From contig JAAWDS010000010.1 of assembly GCA_022793895.1 (NCBI GenBank), forward strand, positions 85,877-149,876: a stretch of 64,000 nt of DNA. The letters run 5' to 3'. Within the stretch, counting starts at the first letter, position 1; every line of letters begins with the position of its first letter. Source of the DNA: Provencibacterium sp. (GTDB lineage Bacteria > Bacillota > Clostridia > Oscillospirales > Ruminococcaceae). The notes under the pieces were generated by a model. The model saw only the letters and a program-made list of their open reading frames with translations, did no database searches and was not told where the DNA came from. The translations under genes were made by a program, and so were the position numbers. Below, piece by piece: positions 34,246 through 42,930 of the stretch.

Positions 34246-37200
34246 TCATTCCAGCGTTTTATCCAAGGTATCGATCAGGTTGTCGATATCGATGGGCTTG
34301 GAAATGTGCCCGTTCATGCCGCTGCGAATCGCCTCCCTCTTGTCCTCCCCAAAGGCGTTGGCGGTCATGGCCAAGATGGGAATCGATGCAAGCTCCTTAT
34401 CCTCCAGCTTTCGGATCGCCTTGGTCGCTTCATACCCGTTCATCACCGGCATCTGAACATCCATCAGGATCAATTGATAATAGCCGGGCTGGGAGGCTTT
34501 GAGCATATCCACGGCTATCTGTCCGTTCTCTGCGATCTCGGTGGAAAATCCCGCTTCCTCCAGGATAGCTTCGGCGATTTCCTGGTTCAACTCGTTGTCC
34601 TCCACCAGAAGAATGCGCCCCGTGCGGAGGGCTTTTCGCATGCCGCCGCTCAATTCGCTCTTTTTATCGGCATGTACAATGGCGCGCAGGCATCCTTGCA
34701 GCTCCGATAAAAACAGGGGCTTGCTGCAAAAGGCGGTCACGCCCGCCTGCCGTGCCTCGTCCTCGATGTCCGACCAGTCGTAGGCGGTCAGGACGATGAT
34801 CGGCACCTCCTTCCCCACCTCCTGCCGGATCCGGCGGGCGACCTCGACGCCGTTCATATCGGGCAGCAGCCAATCGATGATATAGACCGAATAATGATCG
34901 TCCCGCATCACGGCCTGCCGGGTGCGCAGAACAGCCTCCTTGCCGGACAGCGTCCACTCCGCCCGCAGCCCGATCTGCTGGAGCATATAGGATACATTGT
35001 CGCAGGTGTTAAAGTCGTCGTCCACCACCAGCGCCCGGAGGTTTTTCAGCTCCGGAATGGCCGGCGACTCCTTCTTTCCGGTGTGCAGGCGGAAGGTGAA
35101 CGAGACAATACATTCCGTACCGACGCCCTGCTTACTCTTTACTTCGATGGAGCCGTTCATCATATCAACGATATTTTTGGTAATGGCCATACCCAGGCCG
35201 GTCCCCTGAATGCCGCTGATGGTGGAGTTGCGTTCCCGCTCAAACGGCTCGAAGATATGCGAGACAAACTCCTCGTCCATGCCGATCCCTGTGTCTTTGA
35301 CATGGAACTCATAGTGGGCATGGCCGGCCGGAGCCCCTGCCTTTTCAATCACCTTGATGCTGACCATGCCGCCCGCGCCGGTGTACTTAATCGCATTGCT
35401 TAACAGATTGAGAAGCACTTGATTGAGGCGCAGCCGGTCGCAGCAGATCTGCTCGTTCCGGATATCGACGGCATCCAGATAGAGATCCAGCTGTTTGGCG
35501 TGAATATCGGCCTGGATAATGTTGCGCAGCTCATGCAGAATATCGGGCAGGCTGCACGGCTGCTCATCCAGCCGCATCTTTCCGCTTTCGATGCGGCTCA
35601 TGTCCAAAACATCGTTGATAAGGCTTAACAGGTGGTTCCCCGACGTCATGATCTTTTTGAGATAATCTTCCACCTGCTCCTTTTGCTGAATGTGTGTGAG
35701 CGCCAGCGCTGTGAACCCAATGATGGCGTTCATCGGCGTGCGGATGTCGTGAGACATATTGGATAAGAACGCGCTTTTCGCCTTACTGGCCCGGTTGGCC
35801 TGGGAGAGCGCATCCTCTAATATGGCTTTTTTCTCTCTTTCGCCGCGCGTCTCTTCATCGACGCTGCGCAGGCCCAGAACGATACCGCGGCTTCCGTTCC
35901 ATTCTCCGGCGCGGACGGCCTTCATCTGAAAATACCGGGTTTCACCGCAGCAGGTGGTGCGGTAATTGAAATGACAGAAGGGCTTCTCTGAAAGCTCCTT
36001 CTCTAAATTTTCCCGCGTAATCGCCTGTAACAGCGAAGCCCGGTCTTCGGGATGGACGCCCCTCTCTATATAGCGCCCCACACAGGCTTCTAAGGATAAT
36101 TCGCCGGCGAAGATCGCGTCCAATATATGGTTTTTGCAGCCGTCGATCCGAAGCGGCCGCCCTATCCCGGTCTCCAGGTCGAAGTAGCAGACCAAATTGT
36201 AGTCTAAGCTCAGCGCATGGATGAGCTCCATCTGCCGCCGTTTGTCCTCCAGCCGCTTTTTTTCCTCCTGTAGCTTTTGATCGGTGCAGTCTAAGAGGAA
36301 GCGCTGGTAATAGCGTTCCCCATCCTCCTCCACCAATTTAAAACTGCCCATGATGTGCAGGATTTTTCCGTCCGCGTGCCGGATGCGGTACTCGGTACTG
36401 ACGGTATCGCCCACATTTTTCAGCGACTGGATACCTTCCCGCAGCCGGGGCTTATCCTCCTCCACGACAGAGTGCGCGACCAGTGAAAATCCATTCTGAA
36501 CCAGCTCCTCCTGTGACGTATAGCCCAGGATTTGAAGCGCCGCCTTGTTCACGCTGATGACACGGGAGCCGTCCAGCGTGTGGCAGATGATCCCGCAATC
36601 CATGCTGGTAAAGATCGCCTCCAGCATCTGGTTCTTCCGAATGATTTCCTGGGCGTAAGCGCGCTCTACCGTCACGTCAATAGCCACGCCGACCGTTCCC
36701 ATAACGCTTCCGTCCAAATCGTACAGCGGGGATTTATAAGTCTTGAGCGTTTTCGTCTCTTTACCGGTCTGAATCGTTTCATCCGAAACGCGCGTCTCCC
36801 GGCTCTCCATGACGATGCGCTCCGACTCGATACAGGCGGGGTCGTCCTGCTCGACATCCCAAATATAGGCATGGCCGCGGCCCTCTACCTGCTCTTTGGT
36901 TTTGCCGACGGTTTTGCAAAAGCTATCGTTTACCTTTTCATGGATACCGTTTTTGTCCTTATACCAGATGAGATTGGGAGAGCCGTTGATGCTGGCGTCC
37001 AGATACTGGCGGACCTGCCAAAAGTCCTTGCTGGTTTTCTGAGCCTGCCGCCATTTTTCCAGGCGGAAGCTCCACTCGGCGCCGGACATAGGCAGCGCCC
37101 ATATATCTGCAATTTGAGAGGCGGCGTCCGCCAGGCGGTCCAACAGGTCCGGCACGCCTGTCCCTTCCATCAGAAGAATGAGATCCGCCGCCGGTTTTTT

Positions 37201-37410
37201 CCATGCGGCCAAGCTGCGCGCCGTTTTTTCCGCATCGGTATCCCGCAGGTCGGCAAAAATGACGTCGGCTTTGGACGCCAGCGGCTCCATAGGTTCATCG
37301 CTTTCCAAAAATTCATGGGTAAACGCTTCGAGCGGGGGCGTTTCCCGAACCGTCTTAAACAGCTCGTGCTGGCGGCCTATGAAATAAAACCGGATGTGAC
37401 AGTGATACAT
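34246..37410 (-). CDS. Hybrid histidine kinase with three PAS-like domains and two receivers
   Basis: A soluble 1054-residue sensor kinase. In order: a degenerate receiver-like N terminus (~1-130), three PAS-type regions (~135-520), HisKA with phospho-acceptor His in NMSHDIRTPMNAIIGF (~555), HATPase (DTGIGM, GTGLGM), receiver 1 (phospho-Asp in YIIDWLLPDMNG) and receiver 2 (LILMDVQMPVMNG). There is no membrane segment and no DNA-binding output domain, so it must pass phosphate to another protein or act through its receivers. No response regulator or HPt gene is adjacent. It is monocistronic. The signal is unknown. Confidence 0.92.
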   Translation of the reverse strand: MYHCHIRFYFIGRQHELFKTVRETPPLEAFTHEFLESDEPMEPLASKADVIFADLRDTDAEKTARSLAAWKKPAADLILLMEGTGVPDLLDRLADAASQIADIWALPMSGAEWSFRLEKWRQAQKTSKDFWQVRQYLDASINGSPNLIWYKDKNGIHEKVNDSFCKTVGKTKEQVEGRGHAYIWDVEQDDPACIESERIVMESRETRVSDETIQTGKETKTLKTYKSPLYDLDGSVMGTVGVAIDVTVERAYAQEIIRKNQMLEAIFTSMDCGIICHTLDGSRVISVNKAALQILGYTSQEELVQNGFSLVAHSVVEEDKPRLREGIQSLKNVGDTVSTEYRIRHADGKILHIMGSFKLVEEDGERYYQRFLLDCTDQKLQEEKKRLEDKRRQMELIHALSLDYNLVCYFDLETGIGRPLRIDGCKNHILDAIFAGELSLEACVGRYIERGVHPEDRASLLQAITRENLEKELSEKPFCHFNYRTTCCGETRYFQMKAVRAGEWNGSRGIVLGLRSVDEETRGEREKKAILEDALSQANRASKAKSAFLSNMSHDIRTPMNAIIGFTALALTHIQQKEQVEDYLKKIMTSGNHLLSLINDVLDMSRIESGKMRLDEQPCSLPDILHELRNIIQADIHAKQLDLYLDAVDIRNEQICCDRLRLNQVLLNLLSNAIKYTGAGGMVSIKVIEKAGAPAGHAHYEFHVKDTGIGMDEEFVSHIFEPFERERNSTISGIQGTGLGMAITKNIVDMMNGSIEVKSKQGVGTECIVSFTFRLHTGKKESPAIPELKNLRALVVDDDFNTCDNVSYMLQQIGLRAEWTLSGKEAVLRTRQAVMRDDHYSVYIIDWLLPDMNGVEVARRIRQEVGKEVPIIVLTAYDWSDIEDEARQAGVTAFCSKPLFLSELQGCLRAIVHADKKSELSGGMRKALRTGRILLVEDNELNQEIAEAILEEAGFSTEIAENGQIAVDMLKASQPGYYQLILMDVQMPVMNGYEATKAIRKLEDKELASIPILAMTANAFGEDKREAIRSGMNGHISKPIDIDNLIDTLDKTLE

Positions 37411-37565
37411 ATGAATATCTCCCTCAGTCTGCGGCGTTTTAATAGGGGACGCAGTTCAGCCAGCTTCTCAAAAAAGCAGCTTGCATTTTGAATAGGTCTA
37501 TTTAGTTTATTCTAACAACCGCATGAATTTATGTCAATATTCAGCCGCTTCAGAAAAGGAAAAAA

Positions 37566-37644
37566 GCCGCCTTTTCTTGACCGCCGAAGGGATAAGAGAC
37601 CGGCTGCGCGCAAAAGGAAGCCCCTCGGTTGTCGAAAAGGCCGC
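37566..37644. repeat. Imperfect inverted repeat in the 37411-37925 intergenic stretch
   Basis: 37566-37591 and 37621-37644 share a CCTTTTC.GAC core in inverted orientation, with several mismatches. No gene is supported in this 515-bp stretch. Confidence 0.3.
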
Positions 37645-37860
37645 AGCGGGAAATAGTTAAGAGGAAACGATCAAGCGCAGGGGAGATTCTGGTACAAAGA
37701 GGAGAGAAAATAGATGGGAGCCGTTTTCAGCGTCCGTCCTTTTCCGATAAGGGAAACGGCTTGCCTTGGAAAAGGGAAGATGCCGTTCTCTTAAACCCAG
37801 CCATTTGATAAGAAAATACCCCATACAATTATGGATCTCCCTACAATATTTATGAATCGC

Positions 37861-37888
37861 TTGAGAATCCGCTGCTAACCCTTATAAT
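37861..37888 (+). promoter_or_regulatory. Promoter of the GHL6-like gene
   Basis: -35 TTGAGA (37861-37866) and perfect -10 TATAAT (37883-37888) with 16-bp spacing, 38 bp upstream of ATG 37926, which has AGGAGGGG in front of it. Confidence 0.6.
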
Positions 37889-37925
37889 ATGAAAGAGCGG
37901 AATACGGAAACAGGAGGGGTCAGCA

Positions 37926-40082
37926 ATGGAGAATCAACCATGGTACCAAAGAGCGAGGCGGTGGTGCCAGGCGAATTTGACCGAGATCGACGGCCGGGAT
38001 TGTGATGTCGCGCTTTGGAGGGAATTCTGGCGCAAAAACCATATCGAAGGTACGATCGTAAACGCAGGGGGAACGGTGGCCTACTACCCCAGCGAGAATC
38101 CGGACCAGTACCGCGCCGCCTACCTGGGAAGCCGGGACCTGCTTCGGGAGTTTATCGATGCCGCTAAGGAGGAGGGCGTCGCCGTCATGGCCCGGATGGA
38201 CACCAACCAGGCGCCCGCTTTCCTGCTGGACCGCCATCCGGAGTGGTTCATGTGCGACCGCGAGGGAAAGCCCATCCCCGCCGGTCCGCGTTATTTAACC
38301 TGTGTGAACGGGGGCTATTACCGGGAGCACATCCCGAAGGTGATGGAGGAGATTGTCCGGAAGTATGCCCCCGACGTCTTCGGGGACAACTCCTGGACGG
38401 GCAACCAGGCGGCCATCTGTTACTGTGAAAACTGCAAAGAAAGATTCCGGAGGGATACCGGGCTGGAGCTGCCGGAGAAGAAGGATGACAACGATCCGGT
38501 ATACCGGAAATGGCTGCAATGGAGTATCGGCCTGCGTACCGAGATTTGGGATCTCTATAACCAGGTAACGACCCGCGCGGGCGGCCCGGATTGCTTGTGG
38601 TTGGGGATGGTGCAGCCGGAGTTCTACCCCTCCGGCGCTATCCGCCAGCTCTATGACGATGCGCGGCTGAGCCGGTTCACCGGCCGGGCGCACATGGTCG
38701 ATTCGCAGGGCCGGTCCCCGGCAACGGGGTTTGAGCAGAACCTGCTGCAAGGGCTGACGATGCACCAGCTCTATGGGGAGGAGGCGCTCATTATCGAGAG
38801 CGTCGCCTCCTACCGCCGGTCGAACCGCACCTGGCGCAAGGCGGCCTCCGCCAAAACCGAGATGGAGGCTTGGATGCTTACAGGGATAGCCGGAGGCATC
38901 TCCCCCTCGGCGCACTTTATCGGCGGGACGCAGGAGGATACCCGGACGCTTGAAAATGGCAGCGATGTCATGGACTGGCACCGCCGGAATGAGGATTATC
39001 TGTATCACCGCGCGCTCTGCGCCAACATCGGGATCGCCTGGAGTAAGGAGAACGCCGTCTTTTACGGCCGCGAGCAGCCGGACGTAAATTGCCAGCAGCC
39101 CTATCAGGGGTTCGTGCAGGCCTGCCTGCGGGGACGGCTGGGGTTCTTCCCCGTCCATGCCAAGGATTTGGAGAAGGCGTCGGATAAAATGGATCTGCTG
39201 ATTCTTCCCGATCTGGCCGTTATGAGCGACGAACAGATCGAGGCGGCCGTCCGGCTGATTCAAAGGGGGAAAAGCGTAATTGTGTCGGGCAATACGGGCA
39301 TGCTCGATGAAAAAGGGGAACCGCGCGCCCGCAACCTGTTGGAGGAGCTGTTCGGCATACGGCGCAGGGCTCTCACGGAGGATTCCGCCCCGCTGTCTAC
39401 CGGGAGCGGCGTCTTGGGCGATTTTTCCAAGCACAGCTATCTGCGCCTGCCGCCGGAGGGGCGGCCGCGCCATGCGATCCTCCGCGGCTTTGAGGGGACT
39501 GGCATTCTCCCCTTCGGCGGGAGCTGCGCGGATCTCTCTTCCGTCCGGCTGGAGCCGGCCGCTACCTATATCCCGCCCTTCCCCATTTACCCGCCGGAAT
39601 TTAGCTATATGCCGGATAACGCGCGGGATTCGGGCAGGCCGGTGATTCTCGCAGGCGAGACGGGCTTTGGCGGGAAGGCCGTCTGGCTGGCGGGCGATAT
39701 CGATAGGGCCTATGGCGATTCCCGCGCCAGCGACCTGGGCGATCTGTTGGTCAACGCCATGCGGTGGGCGCTGGATGGGAAGCTGCCCTTCACCGTCGAG
39801 GGGCCGGGCCGGTTGGCCTGCGCGCTCTACCGCCGGCAGGATGCCTATATCCTGCACCTCGTCAATCTCTCCGGCCTCAACGAGTGGCCGGCGCAGCCGG
39901 AAATGTTTTATCCCGTGGGGCCTGTTACCGTCCGGGTAGATACCGGCGGCCGGGCTGCCGGGCAGGTGCGGCTGACGGTGGCGGAGAAGGACGCTTCCTT
40001 TACCGAGGAGGGATCGGCCGTTGTTTGTACGATTGAGCGTATCGAGAGCCATGAGATGGTTGTGATCAAAATGAAGGGATAG
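37926..40082 (+). CDS. Hypothetical glycosyl hydrolase 6-like (GHL6) protein with beta-galactosidase trimerisation-like domain
   Basis: A 718-residue protein without a signal peptide. The N-terminal ~330 residues look like a TIM barrel of the GHL6 group (RHPEWFMCDREGKPI; CVNGGYYREHIPKVMEEI; DVFGDNSWTGNQAAICYCEN), and residues ~360-560 resemble the GH42-type trimerisation domain (LLILPDLAVMSDEQ). The CYCENCKERF motif is typical of this group. A catalytic role on a glycan is likely, but the substrate and even activity are unproven. It is monocistronic, just upstream of the feo remnants. Confidence 0.82.
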   Translation: MENQPWYQRARRWCQANLTEIDGRDCDVALWREFWRKNHIEGTIVNAGGTVAYYPSENPDQYRAAYLGSRDLLREFIDAAKEEGVAVMARMDTNQAPAFLLDRHPEWFMCDREGKPIPAGPRYLTCVNGGYYREHIPKVMEEIVRKYAPDVFGDNSWTGNQAAICYCENCKERFRRDTGLELPEKKDDNDPVYRKWLQWSIGLRTEIWDLYNQVTTRAGGPDCLWLGMVQPEFYPSGAIRQLYDDARLSRFTGRAHMVDSQGRSPATGFEQNLLQGLTMHQLYGEEALIIESVASYRRSNRTWRKAASAKTEMEAWMLTGIAGGISPSAHFIGGTQEDTRTLENGSDVMDWHRRNEDYLYHRALCANIGIAWSKENAVFYGREQPDVNCQQPYQGFVQACLRGRLGFFPVHAKDLEKASDKMDLLILPDLAVMSDEQIEAAVRLIQRGKSVIVSGNTGMLDEKGEPRARNLLEELFGIRRRALTEDSAPLSTGSGVLGDFSKHSYLRLPPEGRPRHAILRGFEGTGILPFGGSCADLSSVRLEPAATYIPPFPIYPPEFSYMPDNARDSGRPVILAGETGFGGKAVWLAGDIDRAYGDSRASDLGDLLVNAMRWALDGKLPFTVEGPGRLACALYRRQDAYILHLVNLSGLNEWPAQPEMFYPVGPVTVRVDTGGRAAGQVRLTVAEKDASFTEEGSAVVCTIERIESHEMVVIKMKG

Positions 40083-40129
40083 CCGGGGGATAGCCTTCGA
40101 AAGATTTCTTCACGTGTTTTTTTCCGAAA

Positions 40130-40192
40130 AAGGTCAGCCCGCAAGGAGGGGAAAAGAACCGCTGGTTCTCCTCTTCTTTGCGGGCTGACCTT
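40130..40192. terminator. Hairpin terminator between the GHL6-like gene and the feo remnants
   Basis: AAGGTCAGCCCGCAA (40130-40144) pairs with TTGCGGGCTGACCTT (ending 40192), with an inner A/G-rich and T/C-rich stem and a T-rich tail. It can work for both convergent units. Confidence 0.75.
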
Positions 40193-40212
40193 ATTCTATC
40201 CAATGAAGGGCG

Positions 40213-40341
40213 TTATTTACTGCGGCAGCCGCCGCAGCATCCGCCGTCCCGTTTGCGGCCCTTCCACAACGAGCGGACGGCCAGGACGGCGGCGGCCGTC
40301 AATACGGCGAGAACGATCCCATATCCCAATAGGCTGGGCAT
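40213..40341 (-). CDS. FeoB-associated Cys-rich membrane protein
   Basis: A 42-residue protein with one N-terminal membrane helix (residues ~4-22) and a basic, Cys-rich tail (GGCCGGCRSK). AAAGGAGG 8 bp upstream supports ATG 40341. This type of small protein normally follows feoB in clostridial ferrous-iron operons. Here it follows only a C-terminal fragment of feoB, so it is probably no longer functional in Fe2+ uptake unless a feoB is present elsewhere. Confidence 0.8.
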   Translation of the reverse strand: MPSLLGYGIVLAVLTAAAVLAVRSLWKGRKRDGGCCGGCRSK

Positions 40342-40365
40342 CTTTGCATCCTCCTTTCGAATCCG

Positions 40366-40506
40366 TCAGGTGTTTTGTCCGGCCGTTACGGCAGAGGCCG
40401 TCCGGCGGCGCCGTTCCCCCTTCGAATCATAGCCTTTGCGAAAGAGCAGGTATAGGAGCGCTGCCAGGGCCGCTAGGGCGCTGAGCGTCCAGCTGCTGAA
40501 GGCCGC
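40366..40506 (-). pseudogene. feoB: C-terminal remnant of feoB
   Basis: This 46-codon frame encodes AAFSSWTLSALAALAALLYL followed by LFRKGYDSKG and a basic tail. That matches the last membrane helix and C terminus of FeoB by pattern. An in-frame TAG lies immediately upstream (40507-40509), and there is no start codon or G domain. It sits where feoB belongs, between feoA and the FeoB-associated gene, so about 95% of feoB has been deleted. The assignment rests on context and a short hydrophobic segment. Confidence 0.65.
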
Positions 40507-40548
40507 CTAGTATGTAAAAATGCAGACGGCAGCTTTTGCATTATTGCG

Positions 40549-40562
40549 TTAGCATAAGCTAA
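40549..40562. promoter_or_regulatory. DtxR-type operator candidate 1
   Basis: The palindrome GTTAGCATAAGCTAAC (40548-40563) contains TTAG-N6-CTAA, like DtxR/IdeR iron-regulator boxes. The same TTAG-N6-CTAA pattern recurs at 41179, upstream of the first feoA. Confidence 0.5.
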
Positions 40563-40564
40563 CT

Positions 40565-40590
40565 AAAAGGCCGAAGAAAAGCGGCCTTTC
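40565..40590 (-). terminator. Hairpin after feoA
   Basis: On the minus strand AAAGGCCG (40566-40573) pairs with CGGCCTTT (40582-40589), with a short TTTTAGTT tail. It would separate feoA from the feoB remnant. Confidence 0.5.
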
Positions 40591-40601
40591 GCCGCTGCGG
40601 T

Positions 40602-40823
40602 TTATTGGATTTCAATCATTTCTGCATCCGATTTCCGCAGGCTCAGCTCATAGCCGCGCAGGTTGAGCTCCATCGGATCCCCCAGGGGCGCAACCTTCCG
40701 GATATGGATTTCTCCCCCTTTGGTAATGCCCATGTCCATAATCCGGCGCTTTACCGGTCCTTCGCCATGAAGCCGGGAGACGGTGACGGTCTCTCCGACC
40801 CCGACATCTTTCAATGTTTTCAT
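40602..40823 (-). CDS. feoA: FeoA, ferrous iron transport accessory protein
   Basis: A 73-residue SH3-like FeoA protein, intact (VGVGETVTVSRLHGEGPVKR, then MDMGITKGGEIHIRKVAPLG). AAAGGAG upstream supports ATG 40823. FeoA normally assists FeoB in Fe2+ uptake, but feoB next to it is reduced to a remnant. It may serve a FeoB elsewhere or be an orphan. Confidence 0.9.
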   Translation of the reverse strand: MKTLKDVGVGETVTVSRLHGEGPVKRRIMDMGITKGGEIHIRKVAPLGDPMELNLRGYELSLRKSDAEMIEIQ

Positions 40824-40916
40824 CGGGATACTCCTTTCTTTCTTCGAGGCCCAGACCGCCTGATGGGCGGAAAGGGCGCAAACTAAGGCCCTCAGCGCTT
40901 CCGATCGGCTGTTCCT

Positions 40917-41121
40917 TCAAACGAGGATGCGGCTGGCCATCCCCTTATCCAGCGCAATCCGGCTGTCCTTCACCTGAACGATAAGATTCCCGGCGATTTC
41001 GCTGATCACCGTTACGTGTTCATCCACCACAAAGCCCAGCCAGGCGCCGGCGCACTGCGTCCTTGCCTGTGATCCTTCGTATCGTGAGCGTATCGCCCGT
41101 TTTTGCCATTGTCAGCGGCAT
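40917..41121 (-). pseudogene. feoA: Frameshifted feoA
   Basis: From ATG 41121 the frame reads MPLTMAKTGDTLTIRRITGK and then RRRLAGL before meeting a stop. The remainder of FeoA (GFVVDEHVTVISEIAGNLIV, then KDSRIALDKGMASRILV) continues in another frame to TGA at 40917. The break is around 41036-41044. Relative to the family pattern (LAxLGFV) about five bases are missing there. A sequencing error is possible, but the adjacent feoB loss favours real decay. Confidence 0.8.
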
Positions 41122-41178
41122 GATCGATTGCTTCCTCGCATCCCCCGGCAGCGGTCTCTCAGTTGGCTTACCAGTAAA

Positions 41179-41192
41179 TTAGAAATAACTAA
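41179..41192. promoter_or_regulatory. DtxR-type operator candidate 2
   Basis: TTAGAAATAACTAA (TTAG-N6-CTAA) lies about 58 bp before the frameshifted feoA start, in its promoter region. It shares the half-site layout of the 40549 palindrome. Confidence 0.45.
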
Positions 41193-41360
41193 CTCAATTT
41201 CGTCTTTGGGTTTACCACGGCTAACTTATTTTATCAAGTCCTGCCAGCGCTTTTTTTCGGGGGAATAAAAAGCATCCGCCCCGGTAGCCGCGGGGGGCGG
41301 ATGCTTTCAGACGCTGCCTGTTTCTTCGTTATTGCGGTAACCTGGTCTCTTCCGGCCGCC

Positions 41361-42404
41361 TCAGGCACGTAGCGGGATGACCATGTTCCAGGTCTTGGTA
41401 GCATCCATGAAGCCGTTGGTCCCATCCGAGGTGGCGAAAAAGGCGTGGGTGGGCACGCCCTCTTCAAACAGGAGGAAGGGGCGCTCCAGGTTGCCCATCA
41501 GCTCGGTTTTCCCGTCATCCCAGAGAACGCTCCGGGAATAGGCCAGCTCCCCGCGCTGCATCTCCCAATGCACGCCGTCCTCCGAGACGGCGTGGATGCC
41601 GCCGTAGCGTTCGCCGCAGATATTTCCCCGCATATCCTTGGCGATCATTTGGAACCGGCCCTCCTCCTGCCAGATAAACGGATCCTCGATGCAATCCTCC
41701 CCCTGGCCGAAGATGGGATCGTCCGCCAACCGGCGGTAGGGGCTGTCCAGGCGATCGGCCCGTGCCGCGCCGATGGTCATCTCCCCGTGCAGCAGGCCCA
41801 CATAGGGGGGCGCAATGTAGGCCCGCGCCTTGTAGATGAGCAGCGCCGAGCCGTCGGCGCACAGGCAGGGGGCGGGGTTGGAGACGAGCAGGCTGTCAAA
41901 GCGGCCGGGGCGGGTGGTGAAAACCGGCTCGTCCAGGCGTTTCCAGGGCCCGGTAATGCTTTTGGAGGTTGCTATCCCGATTCGCTTGTTGGTGCGCGCA
42001 ACGACTACGCGCGGATCGTCGAGCCCCACCGCTTCCCCAGGCTGGACATCGGCGAACGGATGGGTAGAACCGATATAGAAGAGGATATAGGTATCTCCCT
42101 GCTTCATGATGTGGGGGTTGTGGGTCATCCGCCCATCCCAATAGGAGGGGCCGCGGGCGGGGAGCACCACCTCCTCAAACCGGTAGGGGCCGCAGGGCTG
42201 GTCTGCGCTCGCGCGCACCACCTCGGAGGCCAGCAGCCAGCCGGGGTGCATCGGCAGCGTTTTCGGCCAGCGGGAGGCAAACAGATGGTAGCGCCCGTCC
42301 TCTCCCCGGATAGCCGATCCGCACCAGACCCAATAGCCCTCCATTTGAAACCCTCCGGCGCGCGGCGCGGGAAGGAACCTTTCTTTTAAATCCAATCGTT
42401 TCAT
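41361..42404 (-). CDS. Five-bladed beta-propeller glycosidase-like protein (GH43/GH32/GH117-like)
   Basis: A 347-residue protein without a signal peptide. Its repeated pattern of Asp/Trp-rich blades (MEGYWVWCGSAIRGEDGRYH, MTHNPHIMKQGDTYILFYIG, CIEDPFIWQEEGRFQMIAKD) is typical of GH43-superfamily five-bladed propellers. The last segment carries an EDPF motif where a catalytic Asp or Glu often lies. The exact family cannot be fixed. ATG 42404 has AAAGGCGG upstream; a TTG at 42431 is less likely. It is divergent from the second Lpl importer, suggesting shared regulation. Confidence 0.82.
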   Translation of the reverse strand: MKRLDLKERFLPAPRAGGFQMEGYWVWCGSAIRGEDGRYHLFASRWPKTLPMHPGWLLASEVVRASADQPCGPYRFEEVVLPARGPSYWDGRMTHNPHIMKQGDTYILFYIGSTHPFADVQPGEAVGLDDPRVVVARTNKRIGIATSKSITGPWKRLDEPVFTTRPGRFDSLLVSNPAPCLCADGSALLIYKARAYIAPPYVGLLHGEMTIGAARADRLDSPYRRLADDPIFGQGEDCIEDPFIWQEEGRFQMIAKDMRGNICGERYGGIHAVSEDGVHWEMQRGELAYSRSVLWDDGKTELMGNLERPFLLFEEGVPTHAFFATSDGTNGFMDATKTWNMVIPLRA

Positions 42405-42792
42405 GGTACAACGACCGCCTTTCTCTTTCAAGATGGGTTTGCGGCCGCAGGCCGCTTTCTTTTATCATACCGCATTCACCGAAATAGGAAAGGGGCATTT
42501 CTTTTCCCGGCGCGCATTTTCTGTGACAAGCGGAGATCCGCCGCCGGATTTTCCCGCCGGCGTGTGCATGAGCCTTCCGGCCCTCCCCAGAGAAGGCCCC
42601 TCTTTTTTGCTGTTTTGAGAGGGAAGGGGCCCGTGTGCTGCGGAAAAATGCCGGATGGGGGACTGTGTTATTCGCCAAGTTTATAGGGCGTTATTTGGGC
42701 TATCTGCCATAAAACCCAAACAAAAGTCCCCTTTCTCAAAAAGTGAACGCTCAAAAACCGTAGGAAATGGAAGGCCCAAAAAGAATATCCTC

Positions 42793-42833
42793 TTGCCGTC
42801 TGGGGGTTGCTTTGGTATGATTGTGCCACAATC
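42793..42833 (+). promoter_or_regulatory. Promoter and palindromic operator of the second Lpl operon
   Basis: -35 TTGCCG (42793-42798) and -10 TATGAT (42816-42821) are 17 bp apart. The perfect palindrome GATTGTGCCACAATC (42819-42833) overlaps the -10 and start region. Otherwise 42405-42930 has no supportable gene. Confidence 0.55.
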
Positions 42834-42930
42834 AACCGAGAAGTTCGGGGTTAGTTCGGTCATTTATACCAATTACCCGTCCTCTCATCCATTTTGCTGG
42901 ATAGAAACCGAATGAACAGGGGGAATTTAC

